From: Geodermatophilus chilensis
GTDB lineage: Bacteria > Actinomycetota > Actinomycetes > Mycobacteriales > Geodermatophilaceae
Direction: 5' to 3'
DNA: 34,758 nt
NCBI RefSeq assembly: GCF_002802985.1
Contig: NZ_NVPT01000036.1
Span: 1-34,758, forward strand
In this document: in pieces, positions 14,571 to 24,144 of the stretch
How the letters are laid out: every line of letters begins with the position of its first letter
Position numbering within the stretch: the stretch's first letter is position 1
The notes under the pieces: generated by a model
Told to the model about the DNA's origin: nothing
What the model saw: the letters and a program-made list of their open reading frames with translations, nothing else
Databases searched by the model: none
Position numbers and translations under genes: made by a program

Positions 14571-14586
14571 CTGAGGGGTTCTTGAC
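14571..14586. promoter_or_regulatory. Candidate operator site 3 upstream of the PhyH-like gene
   Basis: CTGAGGGGTTCTTGAC matches the site at 13660-13675 at 13 of 16 positions and lies 78 bp before the PhyH-like ATG. Confidence 0.3.
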
Positions 14587-14602
14587 GGGCTGACGTCCTT
14601 GT

Positions 14603-14620
14603 CGGCCCGGCATCGGGCCG
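14603..14620 (+). terminator. Hairpin between AKR and PhyH-like genes
   Basis: CGGCCCG-gcat-CGGGCCG is a perfect 7-bp stem with a tetraloop, 42 bp after the AKR stop and 43 bp before the dioxygenase start. It could terminate or attenuate read-through. Confidence 0.4.
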
Positions 14621-14663
14621 TCAGGCTCGATCGCACTCCGCCCCGCTCAGGAAGGACGCCGCC

Positions 14664-15851
14664 ATGACCACCCTGACTCCCACCGGACGTGCCCCCGGCT
14701 GGTTCACCGCGGACGACTGCCGCCTCGAGGACTTCCGCGCCGTCGTCGAGACGACCACCGACCTGGCCGACTACCCCTCCGCCGACGAGCTCCGGGAGGA
14801 CGTCCTGGTCTACGGGGCGCGGCTGCGCGACTCCGTCGCCACCCCCGAGGGGCGCCGGGACGTACAGGCCGAGCTGGCCCGGGCGCTCGCCGACGGTCCG
14901 GGGATCGTCGTCCTCGCCGGCGCCTTCCCCGACACGGCGGTGGTCGACCGCGCCACCGCCGTCTTCGAGGCGATGATCGCCGAGCAGAAGGCGGCCGGCG
15001 TCGTCGGTGGCGACCACTTCGCCACGCCCGGCGCCAACGACCGCGTCTGGGGAGCGCTGGACAAGTTCGCCGTCCGGGACCCGGAGGCCTTCGCCGCCTA
15101 CTACGGCAACGACCTGATCGCGCTCGTCTCCGAGGCGTGGCTGGGCCGCGGCTACCAGGTCACCAGCCAGGTCAACGTGGTCAACCCCGGGGGGAAGGCG
15201 CAGGTCGCCCACCGCGACTACCACCTCGGCTTCATGTCCGAGGAGCAGGCCCTGGCCTACCCGGCGCACGTGCATCGGCTCTCCCCGGTGATGACCCTGC
15301 AGGGCGCGGTCGCCCACTGCGACATGCCGGTGGAGACCGGGCCGACGATGTACCTGCCGCACTCGCAGAAGTACGCCCTGGGCTACGTCGCCTTCCACCG
15401 GCCGGAGTTCACCGCGTACTTCGACGAGCACTTCGTCCAGCTGCCGCTGCGGAAGGGTGACGCCGCCTTCTTCAACCCCGCGCTGTTCCACGGTGCCGGC
15501 ACCAACCGCTCGGCCGACGTGCGCCGCATGGCCAACCTGCTGCAGGTCTCCTCCGCCTTCGGCCGGGCGATGGAGACCGTCGACCGGACGGCGATGTGCC
15601 GGGCGCTCCATCCGGTGCTGCGCGCGTGGAAGACCACCGGCGCGGACGAGCGCACCCTGCGGAACGTCGTCGCCGCCTCCGCCGAGGGCTACGCCTTCCC
15701 GACCGACCTCGACCGCGACCAGCCGATCGGCGGCCTGGCCCCCGAGACGCAGGCCGAGCTGGTCTGGCGGGCGCTGCAGGAGGACTGGTCACCCGAGGCG
15801 CTGGACGCCGAGCTCTTCGCCCAGGCCGAGCGGCACACCAGCGGCCACTGA
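14664..15851 (+). CDS. Phytanoyl-CoA dioxygenase (PhyH)-family Fe(II)/2-oxoglutarate oxygenase
   Basis: This 395-residue double-stranded beta-helix oxygenase has metal ligands His183 and Asp185 (VAHRDYH) and His276 (NPALFHGAGTNRS), with Arg287/288 placed to hold 2-oxoglutarate. VETGPTMYLPHSQKYALGY is the usual GP-hS stretch before the distal His. The ATG at 14664 follows AGGA. The length exceeds the ~300-residue minimum because of an N-terminal helical extension (residues 1-100). PhyH-like enzymes hydroxylate or demethylate many small molecules, including sugars and cyclitol-like antibiotics. In this locus it may act on the same compound as the P450; the substrate is unknown. Confidence 0.85.
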   Translation: MTTLTPTGRAPGWFTADDCRLEDFRAVVETTTDLADYPSADELREDVLVYGARLRDSVATPEGRRDVQAELARALADGPGIVVLAGAFPDTAVVDRATAVFEAMIAEQKAAGVVGGDHFATPGANDRVWGALDKFAVRDPEAFAAYYGNDLIALVSEAWLGRGYQVTSQVNVVNPGGKAQVAHRDYHLGFMSEEQALAYPAHVHRLSPVMTLQGAVAHCDMPVETGPTMYLPHSQKYALGYVAFHRPEFTAYFDEHFVQLPLRKGDAAFFNPALFHGAGTNRSADVRRMANLLQVSSAFGRAMETVDRTAMCRALHPVLRAWKTTGADERTLRNVVAASAEGYAFPTDLDRDQPIGGLAPETQAELVWRALQEDWSPEALDAELFAQAERHTSGH

Positions 15852-15904
15852 CCCCGCCCGGACGCGATCCCGCCGTCCCGGGGCTCCGGGCCTTCCCCTC
15901 GACC

Positions 15905-15976
15905 GGCGATCATGGAGCGGCGGTGGCGACACGCCGGTGCTCAGCGGCGTGTCGCCACGCCGGCTTCATGATCGCC
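15905..15976. terminator. 72-bp palindrome between convergent genes
   Basis: Two perfect stems are nested: an outer 10 bp (15905-15914 with 15967-15976) and an inner 12 bp (15924-15935 with 15946-15957). They are separated by a partly paired segment, with a 10-nt loop. It lies between the converging PhyH-like and ABC ATPase genes and would act on both strands. The structure is longer than a plain terminator and may be a dispersed palindromic element of this lineage. Confidence 0.6.
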
Positions 15977-15980
15977 GCGG

Positions 15981-16091
15981 GACCGGGCGGAGCGAGGCCG
16001 GGCGGAGCGAGGCCGGGCGTCCGCGAGGCCGGGCGGAGCGGGGCACGGCTCCGCCCGGCCGGGTCCCGGGGGACCTGGCCGGGCGGAGCCG
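15981..16091. repeat. 15-bp tandem repeats with inverted copies
   Basis: The unit GGCCGGGCGGAGCGA or a variant occurs in tandem at 15981-15995, 15996-16010, 16011-16026 (16 bases, one altered part) and 16027-16041. An inverted copy lies at 16047-16060 and another direct copy at 16078-16091. The array directly follows the 72-bp palindrome and ends 5 bases from the ATPase stop. Confidence 0.6.
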
Positions 16092-16095
16092 GTGA

Positions 16096-16911
16096 TCAGC
16101 GCTTGAGCTCGTGCGAGAGCTCGGCGAGCTCCTGGCCGCCGGCCATCTCGGTGGTGAGCTCCTCGAGCGAGACCTCCGAGCGCTTCTTGTCCAGCACCCG
16201 GCGGCCGAGCTTGAGGATGATGAAGTGGTCGCCGACCAGGTAGGCGTGGTGCGGGTTGTGGGTGATGAAGACGACCCCGAGGCCGGCGTCGCGGGCCGCG
16301 GCGGTGTACTTCAGCACCACGCCGGACTGCTTGACGCCCAGCGCCGCCGTCGGCTCGTCGAGGATGAGCACCCGCGCGCCGAAGTACACCGCCCGGGCGA
16401 TGGCGACGCACTGCCGCTGACCACCGGAGAGCGTGCCGATCGGCTGGTTGATGTCCTTGACGTGGATGCCCATCTTCTGCAGCTCGGCGTCGGCGACCTC
16501 CCGCATGGCCTTGATGTCCAGCGGCGCCAGCGGGTACCTCCCCTTGCGCAGCTCCGAGCCGAGGAAGAAGTTCCGCCAGACCTCCATGAGGCCCACGACG
16601 GCGAGATCCTGGTAGACGGTGGCGATCCCGGCGTCCAGGGACTCCCGCGGCGAGCTGAAGTGCCGCTCCTGGCCGTCGACCCGCAGGGTGCCCTCGGTGT
16701 GCGGGTGCAGGCCCGAGATGATCTTGATGAGGGTGGACTTGCCGGCGCCGTTGTCCCCCAGCACGCAGGCCACCTCACCGGCGTTGACCGTCAGGTTGAT
16801 GCCCTCGAGCGCGCGGATGGCGCCGTAGGCCTTGCCGACGCCCTCCATCTCGACGAGTGGCGTGCCGGCCCTGAGGTCTGCCGCCGCGTGCTCGGCGATG
16901 GTGTCGGTCAT
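16096..16911 (-). CDS. Sugar ABC transporter ATP-binding protein (FrcA-type, single domain)
   Basis: This 271-residue ATPase has Walker [10 protein letters not shown] (residues 52-60), Q-loop Gln101, signature LSGGQRQ (161-167), Walker B VLILDEP with Glu186 and switch His218 ([16 protein letters not shown]). It has one nucleotide-binding domain, unlike the doubled RbsA/MglA ATPases, so it works as a homodimer as in the fructose importer FrcA. The THNPHHAY motif is typical of that group. The ATG at 16911 lies 2 bases after the permease stop. It completes a binding protein-permease-ATPase operon. Confidence 0.92.
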   Translation of the reverse strand: MTDTIAEHAAADLRAGTPLVEMEGVGKAYGAIRALEGINLTVNAGEVACVLGDNGAGKSTLIKIISGLHPHTEGTLRVDGQERHFSSPRESLDAGIATVYQDLAVVGLMEVWRNFFLGSELRKGRYPLAPLDIKAMREVADAELQKMGIHVKDINQPIGTLSGGQRQCVAIARAVYFGARVLILDEPTAALGVKQSGVVLKYTAAARDAGLGVVFITHNPHHAYLVGDHFIILKLGRRVLDKKRSEVSLEELTTEMAGGQELAELSHELKR

Positions 16912-16913
16912 GG

Positions 16914-17975
16914 TCACTTCCTCCGGGCGGCGTAGTTCTTGACGTACAGGTTGACGAGGACGGCGAGCAGGAGCATCACGCCGAGGAAGGTGCGGAACCA
17001 GTTCGGGTCCCAGCCGGCGAAGACGATCCCCTGCGTGGTCATCCCGAAGATGAAGGCACCCAGCGCCGACCCCACCGCCGAGCCGTACCCGCCGGTCAGC
17101 AGGGCACCGCCGACGACCGCGGCGATGATGTAGATGAACTCGTTGCCGACCCCGAGGCCGGACTGCACCGAGCTGAAGTTGAACAGCAGGTGCATGCCGA
17201 GGAACCAGGCCAGGAAGGCCACGCCCATGAACAGGCCGATCTTGACCCTGGGCACCGGGACGCCGACGGCCCGGGCGCTGGCCTGGTTGCCACCCGAGGC
17301 GAAGACCCAGTTGCCGACCCGGGTGCGCAGCAGCAGCCAGGTGGCGACCGCGACGAACAGGAACCACCACAGCACGGTGATCTTCAACGTGATGAACCCC
17401 AGGTCCACGTCCCCGGCGAAAACCGCCCGGGCGGACGCGAACCCGTCCAGCGAGCTGGCGTTGGGCGTGGCCACCGCCCCGGTGACCAGCTTGGTCACGC
17501 CCAGGTTGATGCCCTGCAGGATGAAGAACGTCGACAGCGTGATCAGGAAGCTGGGGATCCCGGTGCGCATCACCAGCCAGCCGTTGACGAAGCCGATCGC
17601 CAGCGCGATGAGCAGGCTGACCACGACACCGACCCACATGTTCAGGCTGAACTGGTAGGTCAGCATCGCCGCGGCCAGCGCCGAGGTCGTCACCGCGACA
17701 CCGGACGACAGGTCGAACTCGCCACCGATCATCAGCAGCGCGACACCCACCGCCACGATGCCGATGGTCGAGGACGCGTAGAGGACCGTCGCGAACGCCG
17801 GCAGCGTCCGGAACGGCTCGGCGACCACGTAGAAGAAGGCGAAGATGGCGATCGCCGCAGCGAGGGCGCCGATCTCCGGCCGGGCCAGCACGCGCGACAG
17901 GAGCGACCGCTGCGTGCGCACCGGCGGGGCGGCCGCACGCGGGGCGGACGGCTGGGTCGCCACGGATGAGCTCAT
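16914..17975 (-). CDS. Sugar ABC transporter permease (RbsC/FrcC-type)
   Basis: This 353-residue membrane protein of the BPD_transp_2 family has about nine or ten hydrophobic segments. Family motifs include [50 protein letters not shown] and [26 protein letters not shown]. It forms the channel of the sugar importer as a dimer. The ATG at 17975 follows TTGGAG. A strong hairpin (18005-18040) separates it from the binding-protein gene, consistent with lower expression than the latter. Confidence 0.92.
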   Translation of the reverse strand: MSSSVATQPSAPRAAAPPVRTQRSLLSRVLARPEIGALAAAIAIFAFFYVVAEPFRTLPAFATVLYASSTIGIVAVGVALLMIGGEFDLSSGVAVTTSALAAAMLTYQFSLNMWVGVVVSLLIALAIGFVNGWLVMRTGIPSFLITLSTFFILQGINLGVTKLVTGAVATPNASSLDGFASARAVFAGDVDLGFITLKITVLWWFLFVAVATWLLLRTRVGNWVFASGGNQASARAVGVPVPRVKIGLFMGVAFLAWFLGMHLLFNFSSVQSGLGVGNEFIYIIAAVVGGALLTGGYGSAVGSALGAFIFGMTTQGIVFAGWDPNWFRTFLGVMLLLAVLVNLYVKNYAARRK

Positions 17976-18004
17976 GACTGCTCCAAGTGGGGGCGGGGGG
18001 GTGG

Positions 18005-18040
18005 CCCGTGGGGAGCCGGGCTCCCCCGGCTCCCCACGGG
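18005..18040 (-). promoter_or_regulatory. Perfect 16-bp intercistronic hairpin in the ABC operon
   Basis: 18005-18020 and 18025-18040 are exact inverted complements with a 4-nt loop (CTCC). It lies 6 bp past the binding-protein stop and 30 bp before the permease start. Such hairpins commonly stabilise binding-protein mRNA or partly terminate transcription, giving excess binding protein. Confidence 0.7.
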
Positions 18041-18045
18041 GCGCA

Positions 18046-19026
18046 TCAGCGGGTGTTGTTCTCGGCGTACGGGAGGATCACGTCGATGTTCGACTCGTCG
18101 ACGATCGACGGCCCGGTGAGGACCGGCTGACCACCGCCGATGTCGTTGCCGTTGGTCAGGTTCAGGTACAGCGCCTGGACGGCCATGTAGCCCTGGACGT
18201 AGGGCTGCTGGTCGACCGAGAAGGCGATGTCCCCGGCCTGGATCGCCTGTGCCACCTCGGGGTTGAGGTCGAAGGTGACGATCTCGGCCTGGCTGCCGGT
18301 GTCGCCCTTGGCCGCCTGGGCGGCCTGGGCCACCTGGGCGCCGAGGGTGACGATGTGGGTGACCGAGGGGTCGGTCTGCAGGCTCGAGCCGATGGTCTGC
18401 TGGACCGCGGGCAGGTCGGTGCCGTTGACGTAGAGGATCTCGGTGTTCGGGAAGCCCTCGGTCACACCCGCGCAGCGGGTCTCCAGCGCCACCTGGCCCT
18501 GCTCCTGGATCACGCAGAGGGCCTTCTGGCCGCCGTCCGCCCCGATCCGCTCGCCCACGGTTCGGCCGGCGAGCTGCTCGTTGGAGCCGAAGTACATCGG
18601 GATGCCGTAGTCCAGGTAGTCGTCGATCCCCGAGTTGAAGGCGACGACCGGGATCCCGCCCTCCACGGCGCTCTGCGCCGCCGGGCCGACCTGGTCGGGG
18701 TAGGCCAGGGTGACCGCGATGCCGTCGACGTTGCTGTCGACCTGGTTCTGCACCAGGGTGGCCTGCTCGCCGGCCGCCGGGGCGTTGGAGTAGTTGAGCG
18801 TGACGCCGAGGCTGTCGGCGGCCGCGTTGGCGCCGGACCGGATCTTGTCCCAGAACGCGTCGCCCGGCGCCTCGTGGGTGATCATCGCGATGGTGTAGTC
18901 CTCGCCACCCCCACCGCCGCCGCCGGGCTCGTTCTGTGCGCCCCCCTGACTGCTGCACGCGGACAGCGCCAGGGCGGCCGCACTCACGGCCACCACCGCG
19001 CGCAGCGACCTGCGGGTGGTCCTCAT
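18046..19026 (-). CDS. Sugar ABC transporter substrate-binding lipoprotein
   Basis: This 326-residue protein has an Arg-rich n-region, a hydrophobic helix and the lipobox LSAC with Cys24, then a Gly-rich linker. A Peripla_BP_4 (RbsB/FrcB-like) domain follows: YTIAMITHEAPGDAFWDKIRSGA, VDGIAVTLAYPDQV, GIPVVAFNSGIDD, GERIGADGG and VTFDLNPEVAQAI. It would be anchored outside the membrane and pass sugar to the permease. The ATG at 19026 has GAGGAG nine bases upstream. It is first in the three-gene importer operon; the palindrome at 19105-19116 lies in its promoter. The ligand is unknown; the neighbourhood points to a cyclitol or modified hexose. Confidence 0.92.
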   Translation of the reverse strand: MRTTRRSLRAVVAVSAAALALSACSSQGGAQNEPGGGGGGGEDYTIAMITHEAPGDAFWDKIRSGANAAADSLGVTLNYSNAPAAGEQATLVQNQVDSNVDGIAVTLAYPDQVGPAAQSAVEGGIPVVAFNSGIDDYLDYGIPMYFGSNEQLAGRTVGERIGADGGQKALCVIQEQGQVALETRCAGVTEGFPNTEILYVNGTDLPAVQQTIGSSLQTDPSVTHIVTLGAQVAQAAQAAKGDTGSQAEIVTFDLNPEVAQAIQAGDIAFSVDQQPYVQGYMAVQALYLNLTNGNDIGGGQPVLTGPSIVDESNIDVILPYAENNTR

Positions 19027-19104
19027 GTGGATCTCCTCGTCGCGAGGGCCGCCGTCCTGGCGGCCGGGGATGCCCACGTGCGGACGTCTGGTGCGCTCGT
19101 CCGC

Positions 19105-19116
19105 ATGTATGGACAT
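19105..19116. promoter_or_regulatory. ATGT-N4-ACAT palindrome upstream of the ABC operon
   Basis: ATGTATGGACAT lies 79 bp upstream of the binding-protein start and matches the tautomerase-promoter site (4821-4832) at 10 of 12 positions. ACAT recurs 8 bases on, in GTGACATGG. Possibly a shared operator. Confidence 0.3.
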
Positions 19117-19220
19117 AGTGACATGGAGGAATGTGGCATGGCTCACCAGGAGCGTCAAGGGTCCTGCCCGCCGGCGCCCACGTCCAGCACGGCCTGCCCG
19201 CCGGCCGCGCGCTGCCCTGC

Positions 19221-20393
19221 TCAGACCGTCGGGACGTCGACCCGCGCGCCCCGGGCCGCGGAGTCGGCGAGGGCGTCGAGGGTGACCGCCGTGCGGACGG
19301 CGTCGTCCAGGCCCACGCCGACGGGGCGGCCCGCCGCGATCGAGGCGAGCAGGTCGCGCAGCTCGACCACCTTGAGGTCGTCGTAGCCCATCGCGATCCC
19401 GGCACCGGGCTGGAAGGCGGCGTACTCCCCCGCCCCGGGCCCGACCAGCACGGTGGCGACCGGCTGGTCCTGCGCGGCCGGCCCGCGGCTCATCTGCAGC
19501 TCGCCCATCCGCCGGAAGTCCCAGGCCAGCCGACCGGCCGTCCCGTGGACCTCGAAGCCGTAGGCGTTCTGCTCCCCCACGGCCACCCGGCTGGCCTCGA
19601 GCACCACCCGGGCACCGGTGGACAGGCGCAGCAGCGCGGCCACGTGGTCGTCGTTCTCCACCTGCCCCGCGACGCCACCGGTGGCGACGGCGTGCCCGGA
19701 GGTCGCGCCGGTCGGGCGCAGCCGCTCCGGCACGAAGACGGCGGTGTCGGCGAGCACGGAGGCGATCTCGTCGTGCAGGACGAACCGGACGAGGTCGACG
19801 GCGTGCGAGGCGAGGTCCCCGAGCACCCCGCTGCCGCCCCGGGCCCGCTCGTAGCGCCAGGTGAGGGCGCCCTCCGGGGCGGCGGCGTAGTCGCTGAGGA
19901 AGGCGAACCGGGCGTGCGTGACCCGGCCGATGGCGCCCTCGTCGACCAGCCGGCGGGCCAGGGCGACCGCGGGCGCGTGCCGGTAGTTGAAGCCCACGGC
20001 GCCCTGCACACCGGCCGCGGCGACGGCGCCGGCCACCGTGCGGGCGTCGTCCGCGGTGAGCCCCACGGGCTTCTCGATCCACAGGTGCCGACCGGCCTCG
20101 GCGACGGCGACCCCGATCTCCCGGTGCAGCCAGTTGGGGGCGGTCACCGACACGAGCTCGACCCGCGGGTCGGCGAGCAGCCGGCGCCAGTCGGCCGTCG
20201 CGAAGGCGAACCCGAACCGGGCCGCGGCCGCCTCCGCCCGACCGGGGACGTCGTCGGCGACCGCGACGAGCTCGGGGACCAGCCCCAGGTCCGGGAAGTG
20301 GTGCCGCAGCCGGGCGTGGGCCTGGGCGTGCACCCGGCCCATCCACCCGAAGCCGATGACCCCCACGCCGATCGTCCGCGCCGTCGTCCCCAT
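19221..20393 (-). CDS. Gfo/Idh/MocA-family dehydrogenase
   Basis: This 390-residue member is longer than the ~335-residue IolG type. It has the Rossmann motif GVIGFGWMGRVHAQAH, Lys108 in IEKPVGLT, GFNYRHAPAV, and GGSGVLGDLASHAVDLVRFV with Asp193 and His197 in the usual D-x3-H arrangement. The ATG at 20393 follows GGAGGAGG. It is upstream of the ABC importer on the same strand with a 194-bp gap containing a promoter-like region, so it may form its own unit. It probably oxidises a sugar or cyclitol imported by that system. Confidence 0.86.
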   Translation of the reverse strand: MGTTARTIGVGVIGFGWMGRVHAQAHARLRHHFPDLGLVPELVAVADDVPGRAEAAAARFGFAFATADWRRLLADPRVELVSVTAPNWLHREIGVAVAEAGRHLWIEKPVGLTADDARTVAGAVAAAGVQGAVGFNYRHAPAVALARRLVDEGAIGRVTHARFAFLSDYAAAPEGALTWRYERARGGSGVLGDLASHAVDLVRFVLHDEIASVLADTAVFVPERLRPTGATSGHAVATGGVAGQVENDDHVAALLRLSTGARVVLEASRVAVGEQNAYGFEVHGTAGRLAWDFRRMGELQMSRGPAAQDQPVATVLVGPGAGEYAAFQPGAGIAMGYDDLKVVELRDLLASIAAGRPVGVGLDDAVRTAVTLDALADSAARGARVDVPTV

Positions 20394-20521
20394 GAACGCC
20401 CCTCCTCCACTGACAGAGGGCGCGAGCGTAGGGCCGACGGCTCCGGCGCAACGGGACGACGGCATCTCGCGTGGGGCGGCCCACCGGTTGGGGGATGCAA
20501 CGACCTGGGACCCTGGAGTCC

Positions 20522-21100
20522 ATGACGGTCGCCCGGTCCCCCCGCGCCCTGGTCCCGGTGCTGGTCTTCGTCGGGACGGTCGTCGCCGTCATCAGCAGCC
20601 TGGGCGCGCCCCTGGTGCCGGCGGTCGCCGAGACCATGCGGACGACGCTGCCGGACGCGCAGTGGTCCCTGACCGCCACGCTGCTCGTGGGCGCGGTCGC
20701 CACGCCGGTCGTCGGGCGGCTCGGCGACGGCCCGCACCGCCGCCGGGTCGTGCTCGCCGTCCTCGCGGTCGTGACGCTCGGCGGCGTGCTGGCCGCCCTC
20801 CCCCTGGGGCTGGGCTGGCTGATCGCCGGCCGCACGCTGCAGGGCGTTGGGCTCGGGCTCACCCCGCTGGCCATGGCCACCGCCCGCGAGGCCCTCGAGG
20901 GCGACCGGTCGCGGTCGACCATCGCCGTGCTGTCGGTGACGGTGGTCACACAGCGGCCGGCCCGCCCCGGGAGCCTGCTGGACATCTCACGGTGCCTCGT
21001 CCTCGCCGTCGGGCACGCAGTCGCCCCGAAAGGCAGGTCGAGACGGAAGCGGCCACAGACCTGTGCGTACGGACCGTGTCCCTCTCGGACACCGACATGA
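20522..21100 (+). pseudogene. Truncated MFS drug-type transporter
   Basis: The first ~142 residues (to about 20945) are a normal MFS beginning: four hydrophobic helices, the motif-A-like GRLGDGPHRRRVV and RTLQGVGLGLTPLAMATAREAL. After LSVTVV the frame changes abruptly to Arg/Pro-rich sequence without helices and stops at 21100. A complete transporter would need about 250-300 more residues. The break therefore lies near 20945, the left edge of the disturbed region. It is divergent from the Gfo/Idh gene. Loss of function is inferred. Confidence 0.75.
21062..21093 (+). repeat. Dispersed repeat, copy A (divergent)
   Basis: This copy begins TGTGCGTA and ends CTCGGACACC, with GTGTC/GACAC arms that can pair. 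It is related to copies at 26016, 26082 and 30107, and lies just beyond the point where the MFS gene is broken. Confidence 0.6.
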
Positions 21101-21130
21101 ACCCCCACGGCTCGGCAGTCGTGGGGGGTT
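21100..21130. terminator. Hairpin beyond the truncated MFS gene
   Basis: AACCCCCACG (21100-21109) pairs with CGTGGGGGGTT (21120-21130) apart from one extra G, leaving a 10-nt loop. No recognisable gene lies between here and 21530. Confidence 0.5.
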
Positions 21131-21410
21131 CGGTCGTCAATGGATACGTCGGCACCGCTCCTCGCGGCCGTAGCCTCCCCGAGGACAGGTCTTCGGAAAC
21201 GGAATCCGGTCGGATCAGGATCATGCCGCGCAGTCGGGATGTCGCAGCCTCCAGCGCCGTGGTCATTCGTGCGTCCTGACGAAATCGCTCTCGCTCCACG
21301 GGGCTTCCTGGCAGCGGTGGCGATGGTGCGCTGCCCACTCCAGTCGTCCCAGAGACGTGATGCCGGGGTGACAGATCCCTGCAGGCCCACACGGCCATCC
21401 GTGGACGGTC

Positions 21411-21442
21411 TGTGGGTTCGTCTGTGGGCCTTCCTCATGGTG
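21411..21442. repeat. Direct repeat R1 (pairs with 22015-22047)
   Basis: TGTGGGTTCGTCTGTG followed by CTTCCTCATGGTG recurs 604 bp downstream with a few substitutions and one indel. The pair flanks the small gene at 21531. Between 21131 and 21530 I recognise nothing else. Confidence 0.45.
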
Positions 21443-21530
21443 AGACGGACCCCGTACCGAGATCGTGGTCCGCGCAACCGTCGAACGAGGTCGCCCTCCA
21501 GAGAGCGGCCATGCACACGGAGGTGGCCCC

Positions 21531-21845
21531 ATGGGATGCCTTGTCGCCCTGGTCCGTGGAGTCTTCGCTCTCCTGACCGGGGAATGGATGGACGCCGATC
21601 TCTACGATGGGGACGCCTCCGACGGCGGAACCGGCCTCGGGGCGGTATCCGGTACCCGGGAGGAACTTTCCGACGACCCTCCGGGGGAACCGAGGTTCGG
21701 CATGTCCACGACGGGCGGCATCAACCCGGGTACCGGGAACCGCGTGGACATGAGTACCGCGGAATCCGCTGGTGGGGTCCTCAGGGATGTGGGTACAGGC
21801 GAGATCCTCGGGCCGAATGACATTTCTCAGCCGCCGTCCTCCTAG
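21531..21845 (+). CDS. Hypothetical protein, 104 residues
   Basis: I do not recognise this protein. The ATG at 21531 is preceded by CGGAGG at good distance. The product has a short hydrophobic start (CLVALVRGVFALLTGEW), an acidic Asp/Gly-rich middle and a Gly/Thr/Ser-rich tail (STTGGINPGTGNRVDMS, GGVLRDVGTGEIL). Base composition is less GC-rich than the catabolic genes. The repeats R1 and R2 flank it, so it may have moved as a unit. Coding status rests mainly on the ribosome-binding site and reasonable codon use. Confidence 0.4.
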   Translation: MGCLVALVRGVFALLTGEWMDADLYDGDASDGGTGLGAVSGTREELSDDPPGEPRFGMSTTGGINPGTGNRVDMSTAESAGGVLRDVGTGEILGPNDISQPPSS

Positions 21846-22014
21846 ACCCACAACCGTGGCGACGGCTCTGCGCACGACCTGGATGGCAACCGCATCGGTA
21901 CCCACCGAGCCACCGACCCCGGAGGACTTCCCTGCGGTGGCTCGGATGCCCGGGCGCCGCCGGGTATCCCACCCGCCCGCGACGAGCCGAACGCGCGCTC
22001 GGCCGCGGCGATCC

Positions 22015-22047
22015 TGTGGGTTCATCTGTGAGTGCTTCCTCCTGGTG
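22015..22047. repeat. Direct repeat R2
   Basis: This is the second copy of the R1 sequence (TGTGGGTTCATCTGTG then CTTCCTCCTGGTG). It lies in the otherwise empty stretch between the small genes at 21531-21845 and 22137. Confidence 0.45.
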
Positions 22048-22136
22048 CGGCCGCTGGGCACGCGGCAGCGTGGAGCGCGCAGTGAGGCAAGGCGGGACCC
22101 CCGTCGTCCGACACGCCACGCACGAGAGGAACGGTC

Positions 22137-22325
22137 ATGTCCCCGAACCGACGCTGCGCCCGCCACCGCGCCACCGTCTGGATGGCCTACTGCCCCGACT
22201 GCACCACGTGGCACCTCGCCGCCGAGATCGCTCGCCGCGACAGCCCGGTGCAGGGCTCCGCCGTCCCCGGGACGGACAGGGGAAGGGCCCGCCCCGGACC
22301 CGTCCGACTGCGCGTCGCCGCGTGA
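22137..22325 (+). CDS. Small hypothetical protein with a CxxC pair
   Basis: This 62-residue product starts at an ATG preceded by GAGAGGAAC. It is basic, with one YCPDCTTWH motif and an earlier Cys7/His10, so a single small metal-binding ribbon is possible but unproven. It is followed after 37 bp by another small gene in the same direction. No family recognised. Confidence 0.45.
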   Translation: MSPNRRCARHRATVWMAYCPDCTTWHLAAEIARRDSPVQGSAVPGTDRGRARPGPVRLRVAA

Positions 22326-22362
22326 CCGCCGTCGACCGAGGACGAACGGGAAGGGCACCACG

Positions 22363-22569
22363 ATGATCTCGGACTACTTCCTCGACCAGCTCGCCGCCGA
22401 CTTCGCCCGGGCTCGCCTGGATGTCCTGGAGGCCCGGCTCCGGGAGGAACAGGACACCCCGGCCCACCGGACCGCCGTGGCCCACTGCCGGCCGCGGGTC
22501 GACGCCGTCCTGGACAGGTATCTGAAGCACCTCAAGGCGAAGGCGCACGGTGTCGGGTGTCCCAGGTGA
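22363..22569 (+). CDS. Small hypothetical helical protein, 68 residues
   Basis: The ATG at 22363 follows GGGAAGG. The product (MISDYFLDQLAADFARARLD onward) is predicted to be mostly amphipathic helix rich in Ala, Arg and Leu, with a basic C-terminus. Its end touches the stop of the convergent kinase gene (22570). It probably shares a transcript with the gene at 22137. Function unknown. Confidence 0.5.
   Translation: MISDYFLDQLAADFARARLDVLEARLREEQDTPAHRTAVAHCRPRVDAVLDRYLKHLKAKAHGVGCPR

Positions 22570-24140
<1,571 letters not shown>

Positions 24141-24144
<4 letters not shown>

Noticed and set aside
18046-21516. A 1156-codon continuous minus-strand frame reaching upstream of the binding protein
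   Set aside because: Only the last 326 codons form a protein, starting with a lipoprotein signal. The upstream part crosses the intergenic region and a gene in another frame.
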